Source of the DNA: Paracoccaceae bacterium
GTDB taxonomy: Bacteria > Pseudomonadota > Alphaproteobacteria > Rhodobacterales > Rhodobacteraceae
Direction: 5' to 3'
Length of the DNA stretch: 64,000 nucleotides
NCBI GenBank assembly: GCA_024304985.1
Contig: JAMWZC010000003.1
Span: 124,001-188,000, forward strand
Every line of letters starts with the position of its first letter. Position 1 is the stretch's first letter. The notes beneath the pieces were generated by a model. It did no database searches. It saw only the letters and a program-made list of their open reading frames with translations, and had not been told where the DNA came from. Below are positions 33,714 to 43,178 of the stretch, piece by piece. Position numbers and translations under genes: made by a program.

Positions 33714-35366
33714 ATGAGTAACAAAGCTTCAACAAATTCGCCGCAGCAATGTGTGATCTACGTCCGTGTTTCTTCAAGAAAGCAGGTCGGTGAGGGTGCT
33801 GGCCTTTCTAGTCAGGAGAAGAGCTGCAGAAGGTATGCCGCTGAAAAGGGATATGAGGTTATTGAAGTATTCAGCGACGTTATCTCTGGTACTATGGGGG
33901 AACGTGCTGGGACAAAGGCTCTTGTCCAGTATCTTAGAAAACACCGTTCAAAGAACCTCAGAGTGATTGTGGACGATGTCGACCGGTTCGCGCGAGATGT
34001 TTCGGTTTACGGTGATCTGTACAAAAAACTTCGAGCCGTGGATGCACGGCTGGAGAGTCCAAATTTTACATTGTCAGAAGACGCGCATTCGAGCTTCGAA
34101 ATTAAGCTTCGAGTTCTTTTGGGCGAATTGGAGGTCGGTAAGAATAAAGAACGTTCCCGACAACGCGTGATCGCGCGACTCTCTTCAGGATACTGGACGT
34201 TCTCTGCTCCGGTTGGCTACCAGTACGAGAACAGGCGCAGCCCAGAGGGCAAAGTTTTGGTTCGGCATGAACCAGTTGCATCTATCCTTGCAGAGGCTTT
34301 GGAAGGCTTTGCCACGGGTCGCTTTCAATCTCAATCGGAAGTGAAGCGCTTCTTGGACTCAAAGCCTGACTTCCCAAAGGATTACCAAGGAGCTGAAGTC
34401 AGATTTGATCGTATCAAGGTGTTCCTAACCAATCTGCTGTACGCAGGATACTTGGAGCGCCCTGAACGAGACATTCCGCTCACCAAGGGCGTTCATGAAC
34501 CGATCATTTCGTATGACACTTACCTCATCATCCAAAATCGCCTTCAGTCGTCAGCAGTCGCGCCATCACGGCAGAACGTAGATACAGAGTTTCCGTTACG
34601 AGGCTTTCTGGTTTGCTCCAAATGCGGTCGCAAGCTGACCTCTTGCTGGTCACGCAGTCGAACTGGTCGGAGATACCCATACTACCTATGCCAATATCGC
34701 TCCTGTTCTGAAAAGGGAAAATCGGTGCCGAGAGACAAGGTTGAGAAGCAGTTCGAAGCTCTGCTGCAGTCGCTCGAACCGGACGAGGCAACACTCGCCG
34801 TTGCTGACAAAATTTTTCGCGATGCGTGGGACCGGAGAGGAAGTTGGGCAAAAAGGGAAATCGCCAGACTTCGGAAGCGCATCACTCAAATCGAAGTTGA
34901 AAGTTCGAACGTGCTCGATCGCGCTGCTCGAACTCAAAACGACATTGTAGCTGCAGCCTACGAAGCAAAGGTCAACGGAATGCATGCGGAAAAGGCAAAA
35001 ATTGAGGCTGAAATTGAACGAATGAACTTCCCCGAACGCACTTTCGACGAAATGTTCGAACTCGCTATGCAGTTTCTCGCAAACCCTTATAAGATATGGG
35101 AAAAACCCAGTTACACGCTGAAGAGAATGGTCTTAAGGCTCGCTTTTGCCGATCCACTGGAATTCGACCGATTTGAGGGTGTTCGAACTCCAAAAACCAC
35201 CTTACCGTTCAAGGCCTTAAGCTACTTGAAGGGTTCAGATTTTAAAATGGTGCCCGCGGCCGGATTCGAACCGGCACGGCCTTGCGGCCTGAAGATTTTA
35301 AGTCTCCTGTGTCTACCATTCCACCACGCGGGCGCGCGGGACAGGTGGGCGGACAATAGCCAATGA
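33714..35366 (+). CDS. large serine recombinase (site-specific integrase), C-terminus re-tailed by tRNA-Leu
   Basis: A 550-aa frame. The resolvase domain (about 12-155) has catalytic Ser20 in [10 protein letters not shown] and the arginine motif [10 protein letters not shown]. It is followed by the recombinase domain ([17 protein letters not shown] ... LTNLLYAGY), a zinc ribbon ([13 protein letters not shown] ... YYLCQYRSC) and a coiled-coil (365-440). This is the integrase/excisionase of the island. Residues from about 512 on ([12 protein letters not shown]...) are the antisense of tRNA-Leu, not native protein. The ribosome site GAGGAAG precedes the ATG. Natural sequence stops near residue 511; if the ends were joined, a different 29-codon tail encoded at 29351-29439 would follow. 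Confidence 0.92.
   Translation: MSNKASTNSPQQCVIYVRVSSRKQVGEGAGLSSQEKSCRRYAAEKGYEVIEVFSDVISGTMGERAGTKALVQYLRKHRSKNLRVIVDDVDRFARDVSVYGDLYKKLRAVDARLESPNFTLSEDAHSSFEIKLRVLLGELEVGKNKERSRQRVIARLSSGYWTFSAPVGYQYENRRSPEGKVLVRHEPVASILAEALEGFATGRFQSQSEVKRFLDSKPDFPKDYQGAEVRFDRIKVFLTNLLYAGYLERPERDIPLTKGVHEPIISYDTYLIIQNRLQSSAVAPSRQNVDTEFPLRGFLVCSKCGRKLTSCWSRSRTGRRYPYYLCQYRSCSEKGKSVPRDKVEKQFEALLQSLEPDEATLAVADKIFRDAWDRRGSWAKREIARLRKRITQIEVESSNVLDRAARTQNDIVAAAYEAKVNGMHAEKAKIEAEIERMNFPERTFDEMFELAMQFLANPYKIWEKPSYTLKRMVLRLAFADPLEFDRFEGVRTPKTTLPFKALSYLKGSDFKMVPAAGFEPARPCGLKILSLLCLPFHHAGARDRWADNSQ
35248..35253. other. proposed right attachment core (TGGTGC) at the tRNA-Leu 3' end
   Basis: TGGTGC here encodes, on the minus strand, CCA plus the discriminator and last acceptor bases of tRNA-Leu. 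It matches TGGTGC at 29351. Composition changes here from AT-rich to GC-rich. Confidence 0.5.
35248..35333 (-). tRNA. tRNA-Leu (anticodon UAA)
   Basis: Read on the minus strand it begins GCCCGCG and ends CGCGGGC-A-CCA, with a perfect 7-bp acceptor stem, the D-arm TGGTGGAATGGTAGACA, the anticodon loop with TAA, a long variable arm typical of tRNA-Leu, and the T-arm GGTTCGAATCC. CCA is encoded. The recombinase frame runs antisense across nearly all of it. The 3' end is the right edge of the island and the likely attB site. Confidence 0.96.
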
Positions 35367-35475
35367 CCGGGCGGTGTAAAGCGCAGGCGTGACGGATCAC
35401 GCCTCGCCGCCGCCCCTGCCCGGCCCTGACTGAAGCGCGCTTGACGCAGCCGACAAAACCTTCAATCGTGGCGGC

Positions 35476-36276
35476 ATGTTTCCCATCCGTGATCACAACC
35501 CTTCGCAAAAGACGCCATATGTCACCTACGCGCTGATCGTGGTGAACGTGCTGGTCTTTGTCAGCTACTGGCCGCTCATGTCGGACGCGCGGGCGATCAA
35601 TGCCTTCTTCGGCACCTATGCCATGATCCCAGCCCGCGTATCCGCCGGATCGGACTGGCTGACGCTCGTCACCTCGATGTTCCTGCATGGCGGGCTGATG
35701 CATCTGGGTGGCAACATGCTGTTTCTGTATATCTTCGGCGACAATCTGGAAGAAGAGCTGGGCCATACACGCTTCCTGGGATTCTACCTGCTCTGCGGCC
35801 TGCTGGCGGGGGCGGCGCATGTGATATCTGCCCCCGGATCGATGGTCCCGACGGTCGGCGCATCCGGGGCCATCGCGGGCGTGATGGGGGCCTATCTGCT
35901 GATGTTCCCAAAGGCGCGGGTGGATGTGCTGTTCATCTTCATCGTGTTCTTCAAGATCTTCCCCGTGCCGGCCTGGATCATGCTGGGCATCTGGTTCGGC
36001 CTGCAACTCTTCAATGGCGTGGGCGTCGATCCGCAGGCGGGCGGCGTGGCCTACTGGGCCCATGCGGGCGGCTTTCTGGTCGGGCTCGCGCTGATCGCGC
36101 CCCTGTGGCTCGCGCGGGGCGGCCCGGCCTACTGGAACCGCACCCAAGGCCATCCGCCCCACCCCGAGGCGCAGTATCGCATGGTGCGCAGCTCTATCCC
36201 GGCAGCCGGGCGGCGCGTCAACGGCACGCCCCCGCCCCGGATCACCGACATCCCCCGCAGCGGGCGGCGGCGATGA
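35476..36276 (+). CDS. rhomboid family intramembrane serine protease
   Basis: A 266-aa inner-membrane protease with six or seven helices. The catalytic dyad is visible as Ser130 in GASGAIAG and His196 in YWAHAGGF, and the membrane-facing loop has HLGGNMLFLYIFG with the conserved Gly/Asn. It cleaves transmembrane segments of other proteins; the substrate is unknown. A cytoplasmic basic tail (about 220-266) ends RRR. The gene begins about 140 bp after tRNA-Leu and its stop overlaps the next start as ATGA. Confidence 0.92.
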   Translation: MFPIRDHNPSQKTPYVTYALIVVNVLVFVSYWPLMSDARAINAFFGTYAMIPARVSAGSDWLTLVTSMFLHGGLMHLGGNMLFLYIFGDNLEEELGHTRFLGFYLLCGLLAGAAHVISAPGSMVPTVGASGAIAGVMGAYLLMFPKARVDVLFIFIVFFKIFPVPAWIMLGIWFGLQLFNGVGVDPQAGGVAYWAHAGGFLVGLALIAPLWLARGGPAYWNRTQGHPPHPEAQYRMVRSSIPAAGRRVNGTPPPRITDIPRSGRRR

Positions 36277-36650
36277 GCGCGCCACACCGCCTGACCTGCC
36301 ATTGCGGCGCGGTGGAACTCTCCGTCCACCTGTCCGACGGCCTTGCCACGGCGCGGCGCTGCGACTGTTCCTTCTGCCGCAGACGCGGGGCCATCGCGGT
36401 CTCTGCGCCGCTGGACGGGATCACGATTCTGAAAGGCGCGGACAACCTGACGCTCTATCGATGGGGCACGGGGGCGGCGAAACACTGGTTCTGCAAGACC
36501 TGCGGCATCTATACCCATCACCAGCGCCGGTCGAACCCCAACCAATTCGGCGTGAACGCCGCCTGTCTTGAGGGCGTGAACCCGCGTGATCTGGACCCTG
36601 TGCCATGGGTGGACGGGGTCAATCACCCCTCCGACCGCAAACCCGCTTAA
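36273..36650 (+). CDS. GFA family protein (glutathione-dependent formaldehyde-activating enzyme-like)
   Basis: A 125-aa zinc-binding protein. The first site is CHCGAVELSV and CDCSFCRRRG; the second is the late CKTCGIYTHHQRR. This is the cysteine pattern of the GFA/CENP-V family. Despite the name, few members have proven formaldehyde-related activity. The ATG at 36273 overlaps the rhomboid stop by 4 nt (ATGA), so the two are co-translated. The 3' end overlaps the convergent thioesterase gene by 4 bp. Confidence 0.85.
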   Translation: MSAPHRLTCHCGAVELSVHLSDGLATARRCDCSFCRRRGAIAVSAPLDGITILKGADNLTLYRWGTGAAKHWFCKTCGIYTHHQRRSNPNQFGVNAACLEGVNPRDLDPVPWVDGVNHPSDRKPA

Positions 36651-37141
36651 GACGGGGTCATCTTCATGATGATGCAGGTCGTGGTGCCGGTGGCATAGAG
36701 CTTGCCATCCTCGATCCCCCGGATCTCGCCCTCGGCCACCCCGGTGGAGCGGCCCGCATGCTGCACCCGTCCCGTGGCACGCACCTGCATCCCGATGGGG
36801 ATCGAGCGCAGGATGCTCACCTTGTATTCCAGCGTGGTATAGACCGAGCCCTTGGGCACCTTGGTCATCACGGCGCAGGCCATGCAACTGTCCAGCACCG
36901 TGCCATACCAGCCACCATGCACCGTGCCCATCGGGTTGGTATGTTCAAACAGCGGCGCGCCGACAAAGACGACCTCGCCATCCGCCACGCTGTCGGGCCA
37001 ATAGTTCAGCGTGGCCCCGATGGGCGGTCCTGCCAATTGCCCGGCAAGCATGTCCTGCATGAACTCCAGCCCCGAACGCGAGAGCATCTCCTCGGGGCTG
37101 GCCAGCTCTTCCGGACGGGTGGCGATGCGACGATTGATCAT
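36647..37141 (-). CDS. PaaI-family acyl-CoA thioesterase
   Basis: A 164-aa hotdog-fold protein. The core motif is HTNPMGTVHGGWYGTVLDSCMACAV, where HGG and the following Asp are the thioesterase active-site region of PaaI-like enzymes, then VPKGSVYTTLEYKVSILRSIP (substrate strand). It should hydrolyse an acyl-CoA; the acyl group is not defined. It stands upstream of nothing on its own strand until metF, 60 bp away, whose transcript may read into it. Confidence 0.85.
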   Translation of the reverse strand: MINRRIATRPEELASPEEMLSRSGLEFMQDMLAGQLAGPPIGATLNYWPDSVADGEVVFVGAPLFEHTNPMGTVHGGWYGTVLDSCMACAVMTKVPKGSVYTTLEYKVSILRSIPIGMQVRATGRVQHAGRSTGVAEGEIRGIEDGKLYATGTTTCIIMKMTPS

Positions 37142-37201
37142 GACGGCTCTCCCAGTTGCGCGACCAGATTGGCGCGCAAGGGCGGAACCGGCAAGACCCT
37201 G

Positions 37202-38068
37202 TTACGCAACGTTTTCCAGCTGCACCTTCGGGGTCACGCCCAGCGCATGGCAGACATCGCGGGTCAGCTCCGGGCGGTTCAGCGTATAGAAATGCAGCGC
37301 ATCCACGCCACCTTCGATCAACTCGCTGCACAGCTCGGTGCACAGCGCCGTGGCCAGCAGGTCCTGCCGCCCGTCACGGATCGCCTTGTCAAAGGCCTCA
37401 TCCAGCCATGCGGGCACCGATGTGCCGCAGCGCAGGGCAAACTTGCGCGCACCGACCCAGTTTTCGATGGGAAGGATACCCGGAATGATCGGGGCCGTGA
37501 TCCCCGCCTTGGCGCAGGCATCGCGGAAACGGAAGAATGTCTCCGCCTCGAAGAAGAACTGCGTCAACGCCTCGCTTGCCCCCGCATCCAGCTTGCGCTT
37601 GAGGAAATCGACATCAGCGGCGGTGTCGCGCGCCTCGGGGTGCTTTTCGGGATAGGCCCCCACGCGGATGGTGAACTTGCCGGTCTCGGCCAGCGCCGCG
37701 ATCAACTCGACGCTCGACGCAAACCCTTCGGGATGCGCGCGAAAGCCGTCGCTGCCCTTGGGCGCATCGCCGCGCAGCGCCACGATCTCTTTCACACCAG
37801 CGGCAGCGAAACTGTCGGCAATCGCCAGCGTTTCTTCGCGGCTCGCGTTCACGCAGGTCAGATGCGCCGCCACGTTCAGCCCGCTTGCCTTGTGCAAGGT
37901 CGCCACGGCATCGCGCGTCAGGTCGCGCGTCGTGCCACCGGCCCCATAGGTCACCGACACGAAACGCGGGGCCAGCGGCGCCAGAACCTGCACCGTATCC
38001 CACAGGCGGAACGACGCCTCCAGATTCTGCGGCGGGAAGAATTCAAACGAGACAGCGGGCGTTTTCAT
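37202..38068 (-). CDS. metF: 5,10-methylenetetrahydrofolate reductase
   Basis: A 288-aa FAD-dependent enzyme that makes 5-methyl-THF for methionine synthesis. Family marks include FEFFPPQN at the N-terminus, SVTYGAGGTTRDLT, HLTCVN and FFEAETFFRF, with the TIM-barrel core complete. The length is normal for bacterial MetF. It is divergent from a MetR-like LysR regulator, with a MetR-type box in the 95-bp gap, the classical arrangement for methionine control. The ATG at 38068 directly starts the domain (MKTPAVSFEFFPP). Confidence 0.96.
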   Translation of the reverse strand: MKTPAVSFEFFPPQNLEASFRLWDTVQVLAPLAPRFVSVTYGAGGTTRDLTRDAVATLHKASGLNVAAHLTCVNASREETLAIADSFAAAGVKEIVALRGDAPKGSDGFRAHPEGFASSVELIAALAETGKFTIRVGAYPEKHPEARDTAADVDFLKRKLDAGASEALTQFFFEAETFFRFRDACAKAGITAPIIPGILPIENWVGARKFALRCGTSVPAWLDEAFDKAIRDGRQDLLATALCTELCSELIEGGVDALHFYTLNRPELTRDVCHALGVTPKVQLENVA

Positions 38069-38116
38069 ATGACGATTCCTGTTCTGGGTTGTCCTCTTGT
38101 CGCAAACGCCACTATG

Positions 38117-38129
38117 TGAGACAACTTCA
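38117..38129. promoter_or_regulatory. MetR-type box TGAG-N5-TTCA between metF and metR
   Basis: TGAG (38117-38120), five bases, TTCA (38126-38129) matches the MetR site TGAA-N5-TTCA at seven of eight positions. It lies in the metF/metR divergent gap, 35 bp from the metR ATG and about 49 bp from the metF ATG. The site predicts homocysteine-responsive control of metF by the neighbouring LysR-type protein. Confidence 0.6.
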
Positions 38130-38163
38130 TAATTCTCAAGGTCATCATGAGGAAGACCGCATA

Positions 38164-39069
38164 ATGCACATCGAGTTCCGTCATTTGCGCACGATCAAGG
38201 CCATCCATGAAGCGGGCGGTCTGGGCCGCGCCGCCGACCTTCTGAACATGACCCAATCCGCCCTCAGCCATCAGATCAAGGGGCTTGAGGATCAGGCGGG
38301 GGTCGAACTCTTCGTGCGCCGCTCCAAGCCGTTGAAGCTCTCCGCCGCAGGCATGCGCCTGCTGCGCGCGGCCGAGCGCATCCTGCCCGAAGTGTCTGCT
38401 TTGGAAGCGGAATTCAGCGGTCTGCGCGAAGGCAAGTCGGGTCGGTTGCATATCGCCATCGAATGTCACGCCTGTTTCGAATGGCTGTTTCCGGTGCTGG
38501 AAAACTTCCGCAAGACATGGGGCGATGTGGATGTGGATATCCGCCCCGGCCTCGCCTTCGACGCCCTGCCCGCCCTGATGAAGGAAGAGGTCGATCTGGT
38601 CGTCTCGTCGGACCCCGAGGATCTGCCCGGCATCTCCTTCGAGCCGCTCTTCGACTACGCTCCCGTTTTCGTGGCCTCCAGCCAGCATCCTCTGGCGCAG
38701 AAAAAATGGATCGACGCCGAGGATTTTCGCGGCCAGACCCTGATCACCTATCCGGTGGAACGGTCGCGGCTGGACATCTTCAGCCAGCTTCTGACCCCGG
38801 CCAAGGTTGAACCCGCCCAGATCCGGCAGGCCGAACTGACCGCTGTGATCCTGCTTCTGGTCGCGTCGAACCGCGGCGTAGCCGTTCTGCCTGACTGGGT
38901 GGTGCGTGAGGTCAAGTATTCCTCGGATTACATCACCCGCCCCCTGACCGAACAGGGCATCACCCGCCGGCTCTACGCTGCCGTTCGGACCGAGGATCTG
39001 GAGAAACCCTATATGACCGGCCTCATCAAACTGGCAGGCGAGGAAGCGCGGCGCTTGCAGGCGGCTTAA
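38164..39069 (+). CDS. metR: LysR-family regulator, MetR-like
   Basis: A 301-aa LysR-type regulator. The N-terminal helix-turn-helix is LRTIKAIHEAGGLGRAADLLNMTQSALSHQIKGLE, followed by a substrate-binding domain with the usual two lobes (residues 90-290). The gene faces metF and the intervening MetR-like box supports regulation of methionine/homocysteine metabolism. The ATG at 38164 begins the conserved domain; longer frames run through the metF promoter. Name by context and similarity; the ligand is inferred to be homocysteine. Confidence 0.85.
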   Translation: MHIEFRHLRTIKAIHEAGGLGRAADLLNMTQSALSHQIKGLEDQAGVELFVRRSKPLKLSAAGMRLLRAAERILPEVSALEAEFSGLREGKSGRLHIAIECHACFEWLFPVLENFRKTWGDVDVDIRPGLAFDALPALMKEEVDLVVSSDPEDLPGISFEPLFDYAPVFVASSQHPLAQKKWIDAEDFRGQTLITYPVERSRLDIFSQLLTPAKVEPAQIRQAELTAVILLLVASNRGVAVLPDWVVREVKYSSDYITRPLTEQGITRRLYAAVRTEDLEKPYMTGLIKLAGEEARRLQAA

Positions 39070-39118
39070 GCCCGGCACGCCGTCGCGCGGAAGAGCAAAT
39101 TCTTAAACCCAAACAAAA

Positions 39119-39145
39119 CGGGGCCAGCGCATCGCGCCAGCCCCG
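39119..39145 (-). terminator. terminator of wrbA
   Basis: A nested stem with arms CGGGGC/GCCCCG (39119-39124 and 39140-39145) and inner GCGC/GCGC round ATC. On the minus strand the hairpin is followed by GTTTTGTTTG, a T-rich tract, and it lies about 20 bp past the wrbA stop. It also faces the metR end. Confidence 0.7.
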
Positions 39146-39165
39146 CCCCGATCATGCAAACCGGA

Positions 39166-39759
39166 TCACGCCGCCAGCTTGGCGGTCATCTCCACCAGAC
39201 GCTTGGCCTGATGCGCGACGGCCGCGCGGCCCTTGTCGTCCAAAGCCCCCGCATTGGTCGAGAAACCATAGGGGTTGCCGCCCGCCTCGGACACAGACGC
39301 ATCGGTGAAACCGGGAGCCACGATCACCGCCCCCCAATGCATCGCGGTTGTGTACAGCCCCAGAATGGTGCTTTCCTGCCCGCCATGGGTGTTCTGCGCG
39401 GATGTCGCCGCCGTAAAGGTCTTGTTGGCCAGCTTGCCCGCAAACCAAAGCCCGCCCAGCGTGTCGATGAAAGCGCGCATCTGGCTGGCAACAGCGCCAT
39501 AACGGGTCGGCGAGATGAAGAAATAGCCGTTCGCCCATTCCATATCGTCATGGCTGACCTCGGGAATGTCCTGCACCTTGTCCAGTTGTGCCTTCCACGC
39601 CTCTTGGCCTGCCACCACATCGGCGGGGGCCGTCTCGGCGATCCGGCGCAGCCGCACATCAGCGCCCGCCGCTTTGGCCGCTTCGGCAGCGGCAAGGGCA
39701 ACCTGATGGTTGGTGCCATAGGTGGAATAGAAAACGATGGCGATACGAGCTTGGGTCAT
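39166..39759 (-). CDS. wrbA: NAD(P)H:quinone oxidoreductase, WrbA type
   Basis: A 197-aa flavodoxin-like protein. The FMN phosphate loop is [13 protein letters not shown], followed by [22 protein letters not shown] and the WrbA hallmark [19 protein letters not shown]. It reduces quinones with NAD(P)H in two-electron steps and protects against redox stress. The ATG at 39759 has AGAGG upstream and starts the domain. The antisense frame of the neighbouring gene is open in continuation but has no support. Confidence 0.92.
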   Translation of the reverse strand: MTQARIAIVFYSTYGTNHQVALAAAEAAKAAGADVRLRRIAETAPADVVAGQEAWKAQLDKVQDIPEVSHDDMEWANGYFFISPTRYGAVASQMRAFIDTLGGLWFAGKLANKTFTAATSAQNTHGGQESTILGLYTTAMHWGAVIVAPGFTDASVSEAGGNPYGFSTNAGALDDKGRAAVAHQAKRLVEMTAKLAA

Positions 39760-39963
39760 GGGGGCCTCTCCTTGAGGGTTGATGATGCGCGCCACAGGGA
39801 TCGGCGCTCGACCGCTGATATAGACAGCCCCATGGCAAACGTCCTGTGCGCGGCAACGCAGGCCCTGTGCGCAATTCCGCAAGCCGGATCGCACGCGCGT
39901 TCTGCCCTTGGCAAGCAGCCCCCCAGCGCGTATACGCGCGCCCTGACAAACAGGAGCCGGACC

Positions 39964-40758
39964 ATGCAAGGCAGCGCAAATCTCAACATCATGATCAAGG
40001 CCGCACGCAAGGCGGGCCGGTCGCTGGTCAAGGATTTCCGCGAGGTCGAGAACCTCCAGGTCTCGATGAAAGGGGCGGGCGATTTCGTCACCCGCGCCGA
40101 TCTGGCCGCCGAGAAGATCCTGAAAGAAGAACTGCTGGGCGCGCGTCCCACCTATGGCTGGATCGCCGAAGAAGGTGGCGAGATTGCAGGCCAGGACCCG
40201 ACCCGCCGCTGGATCGTCGATCCGCTCGACGGCACCACCAACTTCCTCCACGGCCTGCCGCATTGGGCGATTTCCATCGCGCTGGAACACAAAGGCCAGA
40301 TCGTCTCGGCCGTCGTCTTCGACGCCGCCAAGGACGAGATGTTCTATGCCGAAAAAGGCAGCGGCGCATGGATGAACGATTCCAAGCGCCTGCGCGTTTC
40401 GGGGCGCTCCAAGATGATCGAGGCGGTCTTCGCCACCGGCATCCCCTTTGCCGGGAAACGCACCCTGCCCGCCACATTGCAGGATCTGGCCCGCCTCATG
40501 CCCGAATGCGCGGGCGTCCGGCGCTGGGGCGCAGCCTCGCTCGACCTCGCCTATGTCGCCGCAGGCCGCTATGACGGCTTCTGGGAACGTGAGCTGCAGG
40601 TCTGGGATCTGGCCGCAGGCATGCTGATCGCGACCGAGGCCGGCGCGCTGGTCGGTCCCATCCGCGACGGCCACGAGCCGCTGAGCCATGGCGACATCGT
40701 CGCCGCCAACGGATCGCTCTTCGACCATTTCGCAGGCATCATCCGCGCCCGCAGCTAA
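39964..40758 (+). CDS. suhB: inositol monophosphatase family protein (SuhB-like)
   Basis: A 264-aa Mg2+-dependent phosphatase. The metal-binding motifs are [27 protein letters not shown] and the late [18 protein letters not shown]. It cleaves inositol phosphates; SuhB members can also act on RNA polymerase in antitermination. The gene is divergent from wrbA. The ATG at 39964 gives an N-terminus [15 protein letters not shown] typical of the family. The assignment to suhB rather than a related CysQ/HisN type rests on overall pattern. Confidence 0.88.
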   Translation: MQGSANLNIMIKAARKAGRSLVKDFREVENLQVSMKGAGDFVTRADLAAEKILKEELLGARPTYGWIAEEGGEIAGQDPTRRWIVDPLDGTTNFLHGLPHWAISIALEHKGQIVSAVVFDAAKDEMFYAEKGSGAWMNDSKRLRVSGRSKMIEAVFATGIPFAGKRTLPATLQDLARLMPECAGVRRWGAASLDLAYVAAGRYDGFWERELQVWDLAAGMLIATEAGALVGPIRDGHEPLSHGDIVAANGSLFDHFAGIIRARS

Positions 40759-40776
40759 AATCTCTGAAGCGGCGGA

Positions 40777-43089
40777 TCACTCCGCCGCCATGCGGCCCTG
40801 CTCATTCAGCATCATCCACACGCGATGCGGCGTGAAGGGCATATCCGCCCGCCGCACGCCCGCATCCCACAGCGCATCCAGCACCGCATTCGCCGTGGCC
40901 GCCATCGCGCCCACCGTGCCCGCCTCGCCGCAGCCCTTCATCCCCATCGGGTTGGCGGTGGATGGCACAGGCTCTGTCTCGAACACGAACATCGGCAGGT
41001 CCGTCGCGCGCGGCATCGCGTAATCCATGAAGGTGGCCGTCAGCAACTGCCCGTCCGCATCATAGACCACATGCTCGCACAGCGCCTGCCCGATCCCTTG
41101 GGCCACGCCGCCATGCACCTGCCCCTCGGCCAGCACCGGGTTGATCAGATTGCCGAAATCATCGACCACGGAATAGCGATCCACCGTCACCACGCCGGTC
41201 TCCGGGTCCACCTCGACCTCGGCCACATGCGCGCCATTGGGATAGGACCGCCCCGGCAAGGTCGCCCGCGCCTCATGCACCAGAAGATCCGTGCGGCCAT
41301 CCGCAGCGGCCATCTCGGCCACCTCCAGAACAGTCGGCGTCAGGTTCGACCCCGGCGCACGGAAGCGTTCGTCGTCAAAACCGATCACATCAGGCTCAAC
41401 GCCCATCTTCTCGGCCAGATAGGGCCGCAGCGCCGCCATCATCACATCCACCATCGCCAGCGTCGCATTGGCCTGCGTGGTGACGGACCGGGACCCGCCC
41501 GTCCCGCCCCCCTGCGCGATCAGGTCGCTATCGCCCTGCACCACGCGGATCAGGTCGGCAGGAATGCCCGTCTGATCCGACAGGAACTGCGCGTAAACCG
41601 TCTCATGCCCCTGCCCGTTGCTTTGGGTGCCGACATAGATCGTGGCCGTCATCCGCCCCTGATCGTCGGGCGCGAACGCGACCTTCGCCCCCTCGGACGG
41701 ATCGCCAAGGATACTTTCGATGTAATAGCACAACCCCATCCCGCGCAGCTTGCCCTGCCTGGAACTCTCAGCCTTGCGCGCGGCAAAGCCTGCCCGGTCG
41801 GCCGTCCGCGCGGCATGGGCCAGCACGCGGGGGAAATCGCCCACGTCATAGGTTTCGCCCGTGGCACTGACATAGGGGAACTTGTCGGGTGCAATGAAAT
41901 TGCGCCGCCGCAACTCCCAGCCATCCACACCCAATTCCCGTGCCGCCATATCCATGGCCCGCTCCAGCACATAGATCGCCTCGGGCCGTCCGGCACCGCG
42001 ATAGGCATCGACCTGCGTGGTATTGGTGTAATAGCCCTCCACATGCAGATAAGTGGTCTGCACATCATAGACCCCCATCAGCACCTTGGAAAACAGATCT
42101 GTCTGGATCGGCTGCCCGAACTGGCTGTTATAGGCCCCAAGGTTGCAGCGTGTCTCGACGCGGTAAGCCAGTATCCGCTGTTCCGCATCAAAGGCCAAGG
42201 CCACCTCATGCACCAGATCGCGCCCCGCGTTATCGGTCAGCATGGCTTCCGTCCGCTCCGACATCCAGCGCACCGGACGATCCAGCACCCGCGCCGCATG
42301 GGCCACGGCAAAGGACTCAGGGTAGCTCATGGATTTCATTCCGAACCCACCGCCCACATCGGGGTTGGTCACCCGCACTTGGTCCGGGGAAAGCCCAAGG
42401 ATTTCCGACAGATGCCGCTTGATCACCCAAACGCCCTGCCCGTTGACGGCCAGATGCAGCCGCCCGTCTTGCCACTCCGCGAAACAGCCTCGCGGCTCCA
42501 TCGCGTTGACGATGATCCGGTTATCCTCGACCTCCAGCCGCACCACGCGATCCGCCTTGGCAAAGGCCGCCTCACAGGCCGCCTCGTCGCCCTTGGACCA
42601 GTCAAAGGCACGGTTGTCGGGGGCGTCATCATGCAGCGCCTCGCCACCCGGCCTCAGATCCAGCTTTGCAGGCAACTCGTCATAATCCAACGCGATCAGC
42701 TCCGCCGCGTCCCGCGCCTGCGCCGCCGTCTCCGCCACGATCAGCGCGATCGGCTCACCGACAAAGCGCAACCGCCCCTCGGCCAGAATGGGCCGCTTGG
42801 GTGCCGCCGCCTTTGTCCCGTCCCGATTGGTCAGCACCGTCGCGACCAACCCCTTGGTGATCCCCGCCGCCAGCAGATCATCCGACGTCAGCACCAGATG
42901 CACGCCATCCGCCGCCCGCGCCGCCTCAATATCCAGCCGCGTGATCACCGCATGCGCCACCGGAGAGCGGAACACGAACGCCTGCAACGCATCCTCAGGC
43001 GCGATATCGTCGATATACCGCCCCTCCCCCGTCAGAAACCGCACATCCTCAACCCGTTTCACCGGCTGGCTTTTTCCGAACTTTTCCAT
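40777..43089 (-). CDS. molybdenum hydroxylase large subunit (xanthine dehydrogenase/CoxL family, form II)
   Basis: A 770-aa molybdopterin-binding subunit. Visible are the GGGFGMKSMSYPE loop, the active-site segment VDAYRGAGRPEAIYVLE (form II type; CO dehydrogenase form I would have AYxCSFR) and the catalytic glutamate in KGCGEAGTVGAM. Such enzymes oxidise aldehydes, purines or related substrates and need 2Fe-2S and FAD subunits. Neither subunit gene adjoins, so this is an orphan large subunit here. The ATG at 43089 starts the domain; longer frames are not supported. Confidence 0.9.
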   Translation of the reverse strand: MEKFGKSQPVKRVEDVRFLTGEGRYIDDIAPEDALQAFVFRSPVAHAVITRLDIEAARAADGVHLVLTSDDLLAAGITKGLVATVLTNRDGTKAAAPKRPILAEGRLRFVGEPIALIVAETAAQARDAAELIALDYDELPAKLDLRPGGEALHDDAPDNRAFDWSKGDEAACEAAFAKADRVVRLEVEDNRIIVNAMEPRGCFAEWQDGRLHLAVNGQGVWVIKRHLSEILGLSPDQVRVTNPDVGGGFGMKSMSYPESFAVAHAARVLDRPVRWMSERTEAMLTDNAGRDLVHEVALAFDAEQRILAYRVETRCNLGAYNSQFGQPIQTDLFSKVLMGVYDVQTTYLHVEGYYTNTTQVDAYRGAGRPEAIYVLERAMDMAARELGVDGWELRRRNFIAPDKFPYVSATGETYDVGDFPRVLAHAARTADRAGFAARKAESSRQGKLRGMGLCYYIESILGDPSEGAKVAFAPDDQGRMTATIYVGTQSNGQGHETVYAQFLSDQTGIPADLIRVVQGDSDLIAQGGGTGGSRSVTTQANATLAMVDVMMAALRPYLAEKMGVEPDVIGFDDERFRAPGSNLTPTVLEVAEMAAADGRTDLLVHEARATLPGRSYPNGAHVAEVEVDPETGVVTVDRYSVVDDFGNLINPVLAEGQVHGGVAQGIGQALCEHVVYDADGQLLTATFMDYAMPRATDLPMFVFETEPVPSTANPMGMKGCGEAGTVGAMAATANAVLDALWDAGVRRADMPFTPHRVWMMLNEQGRMAAE

Positions 43090-43178
43090 TGGCTCTGTCC
43101 CTGCATTGGCTGTGCACGAACCTAGCGGACCCCGCGCCAGTGTCCAGAGGACGCGCCCCTGGCAGGTGCTGCGCAGTT

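Larger units (their letters stand above)
29351..35253. mobile_element. serine-recombinase genomic island inserted at tRNA-Leu(UAA)
   Basis: A segment of about 5.9 kb whose base composition drops sharply; one 60-base line near 29881 is about 45% GC by my count, while the flanks are clearly GC-rich. It holds four genes, all on the + strand: an 828-aa membrane protein, a 330-aa protein, a 93-aa protein and a large serine recombinase. TGGTGC occurs at both compositional boundaries (29351-29356 and 35248-35253). The right copy is the CCA end plus acceptor of tRNA-Leu. The short repeat fits the small core of serine recombinases. Exact ends are inferred. Confidence 0.75.

Noticed and set aside
35237-35301. 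A 9-bp direct repeat AGATTTTAA near the right island end and in the tRNA anticodon region
   Set aside because: It is AT-rich and short. It does not mark the left end, so it is not accepted as the attachment core.
39760-40728. Antisense extension that would fuse wrbA to an upstream frame through suhB
   Set aside because: It is antisense to a conserved phosphatase; wrbA has its own ATG and ribosome site at 39759.
40825-43125. A 766-codon open frame antisense to the molybdenum hydroxylase gene
   Set aside because: Composition is that of a shadow frame, and the sense strand encodes a complete family member.
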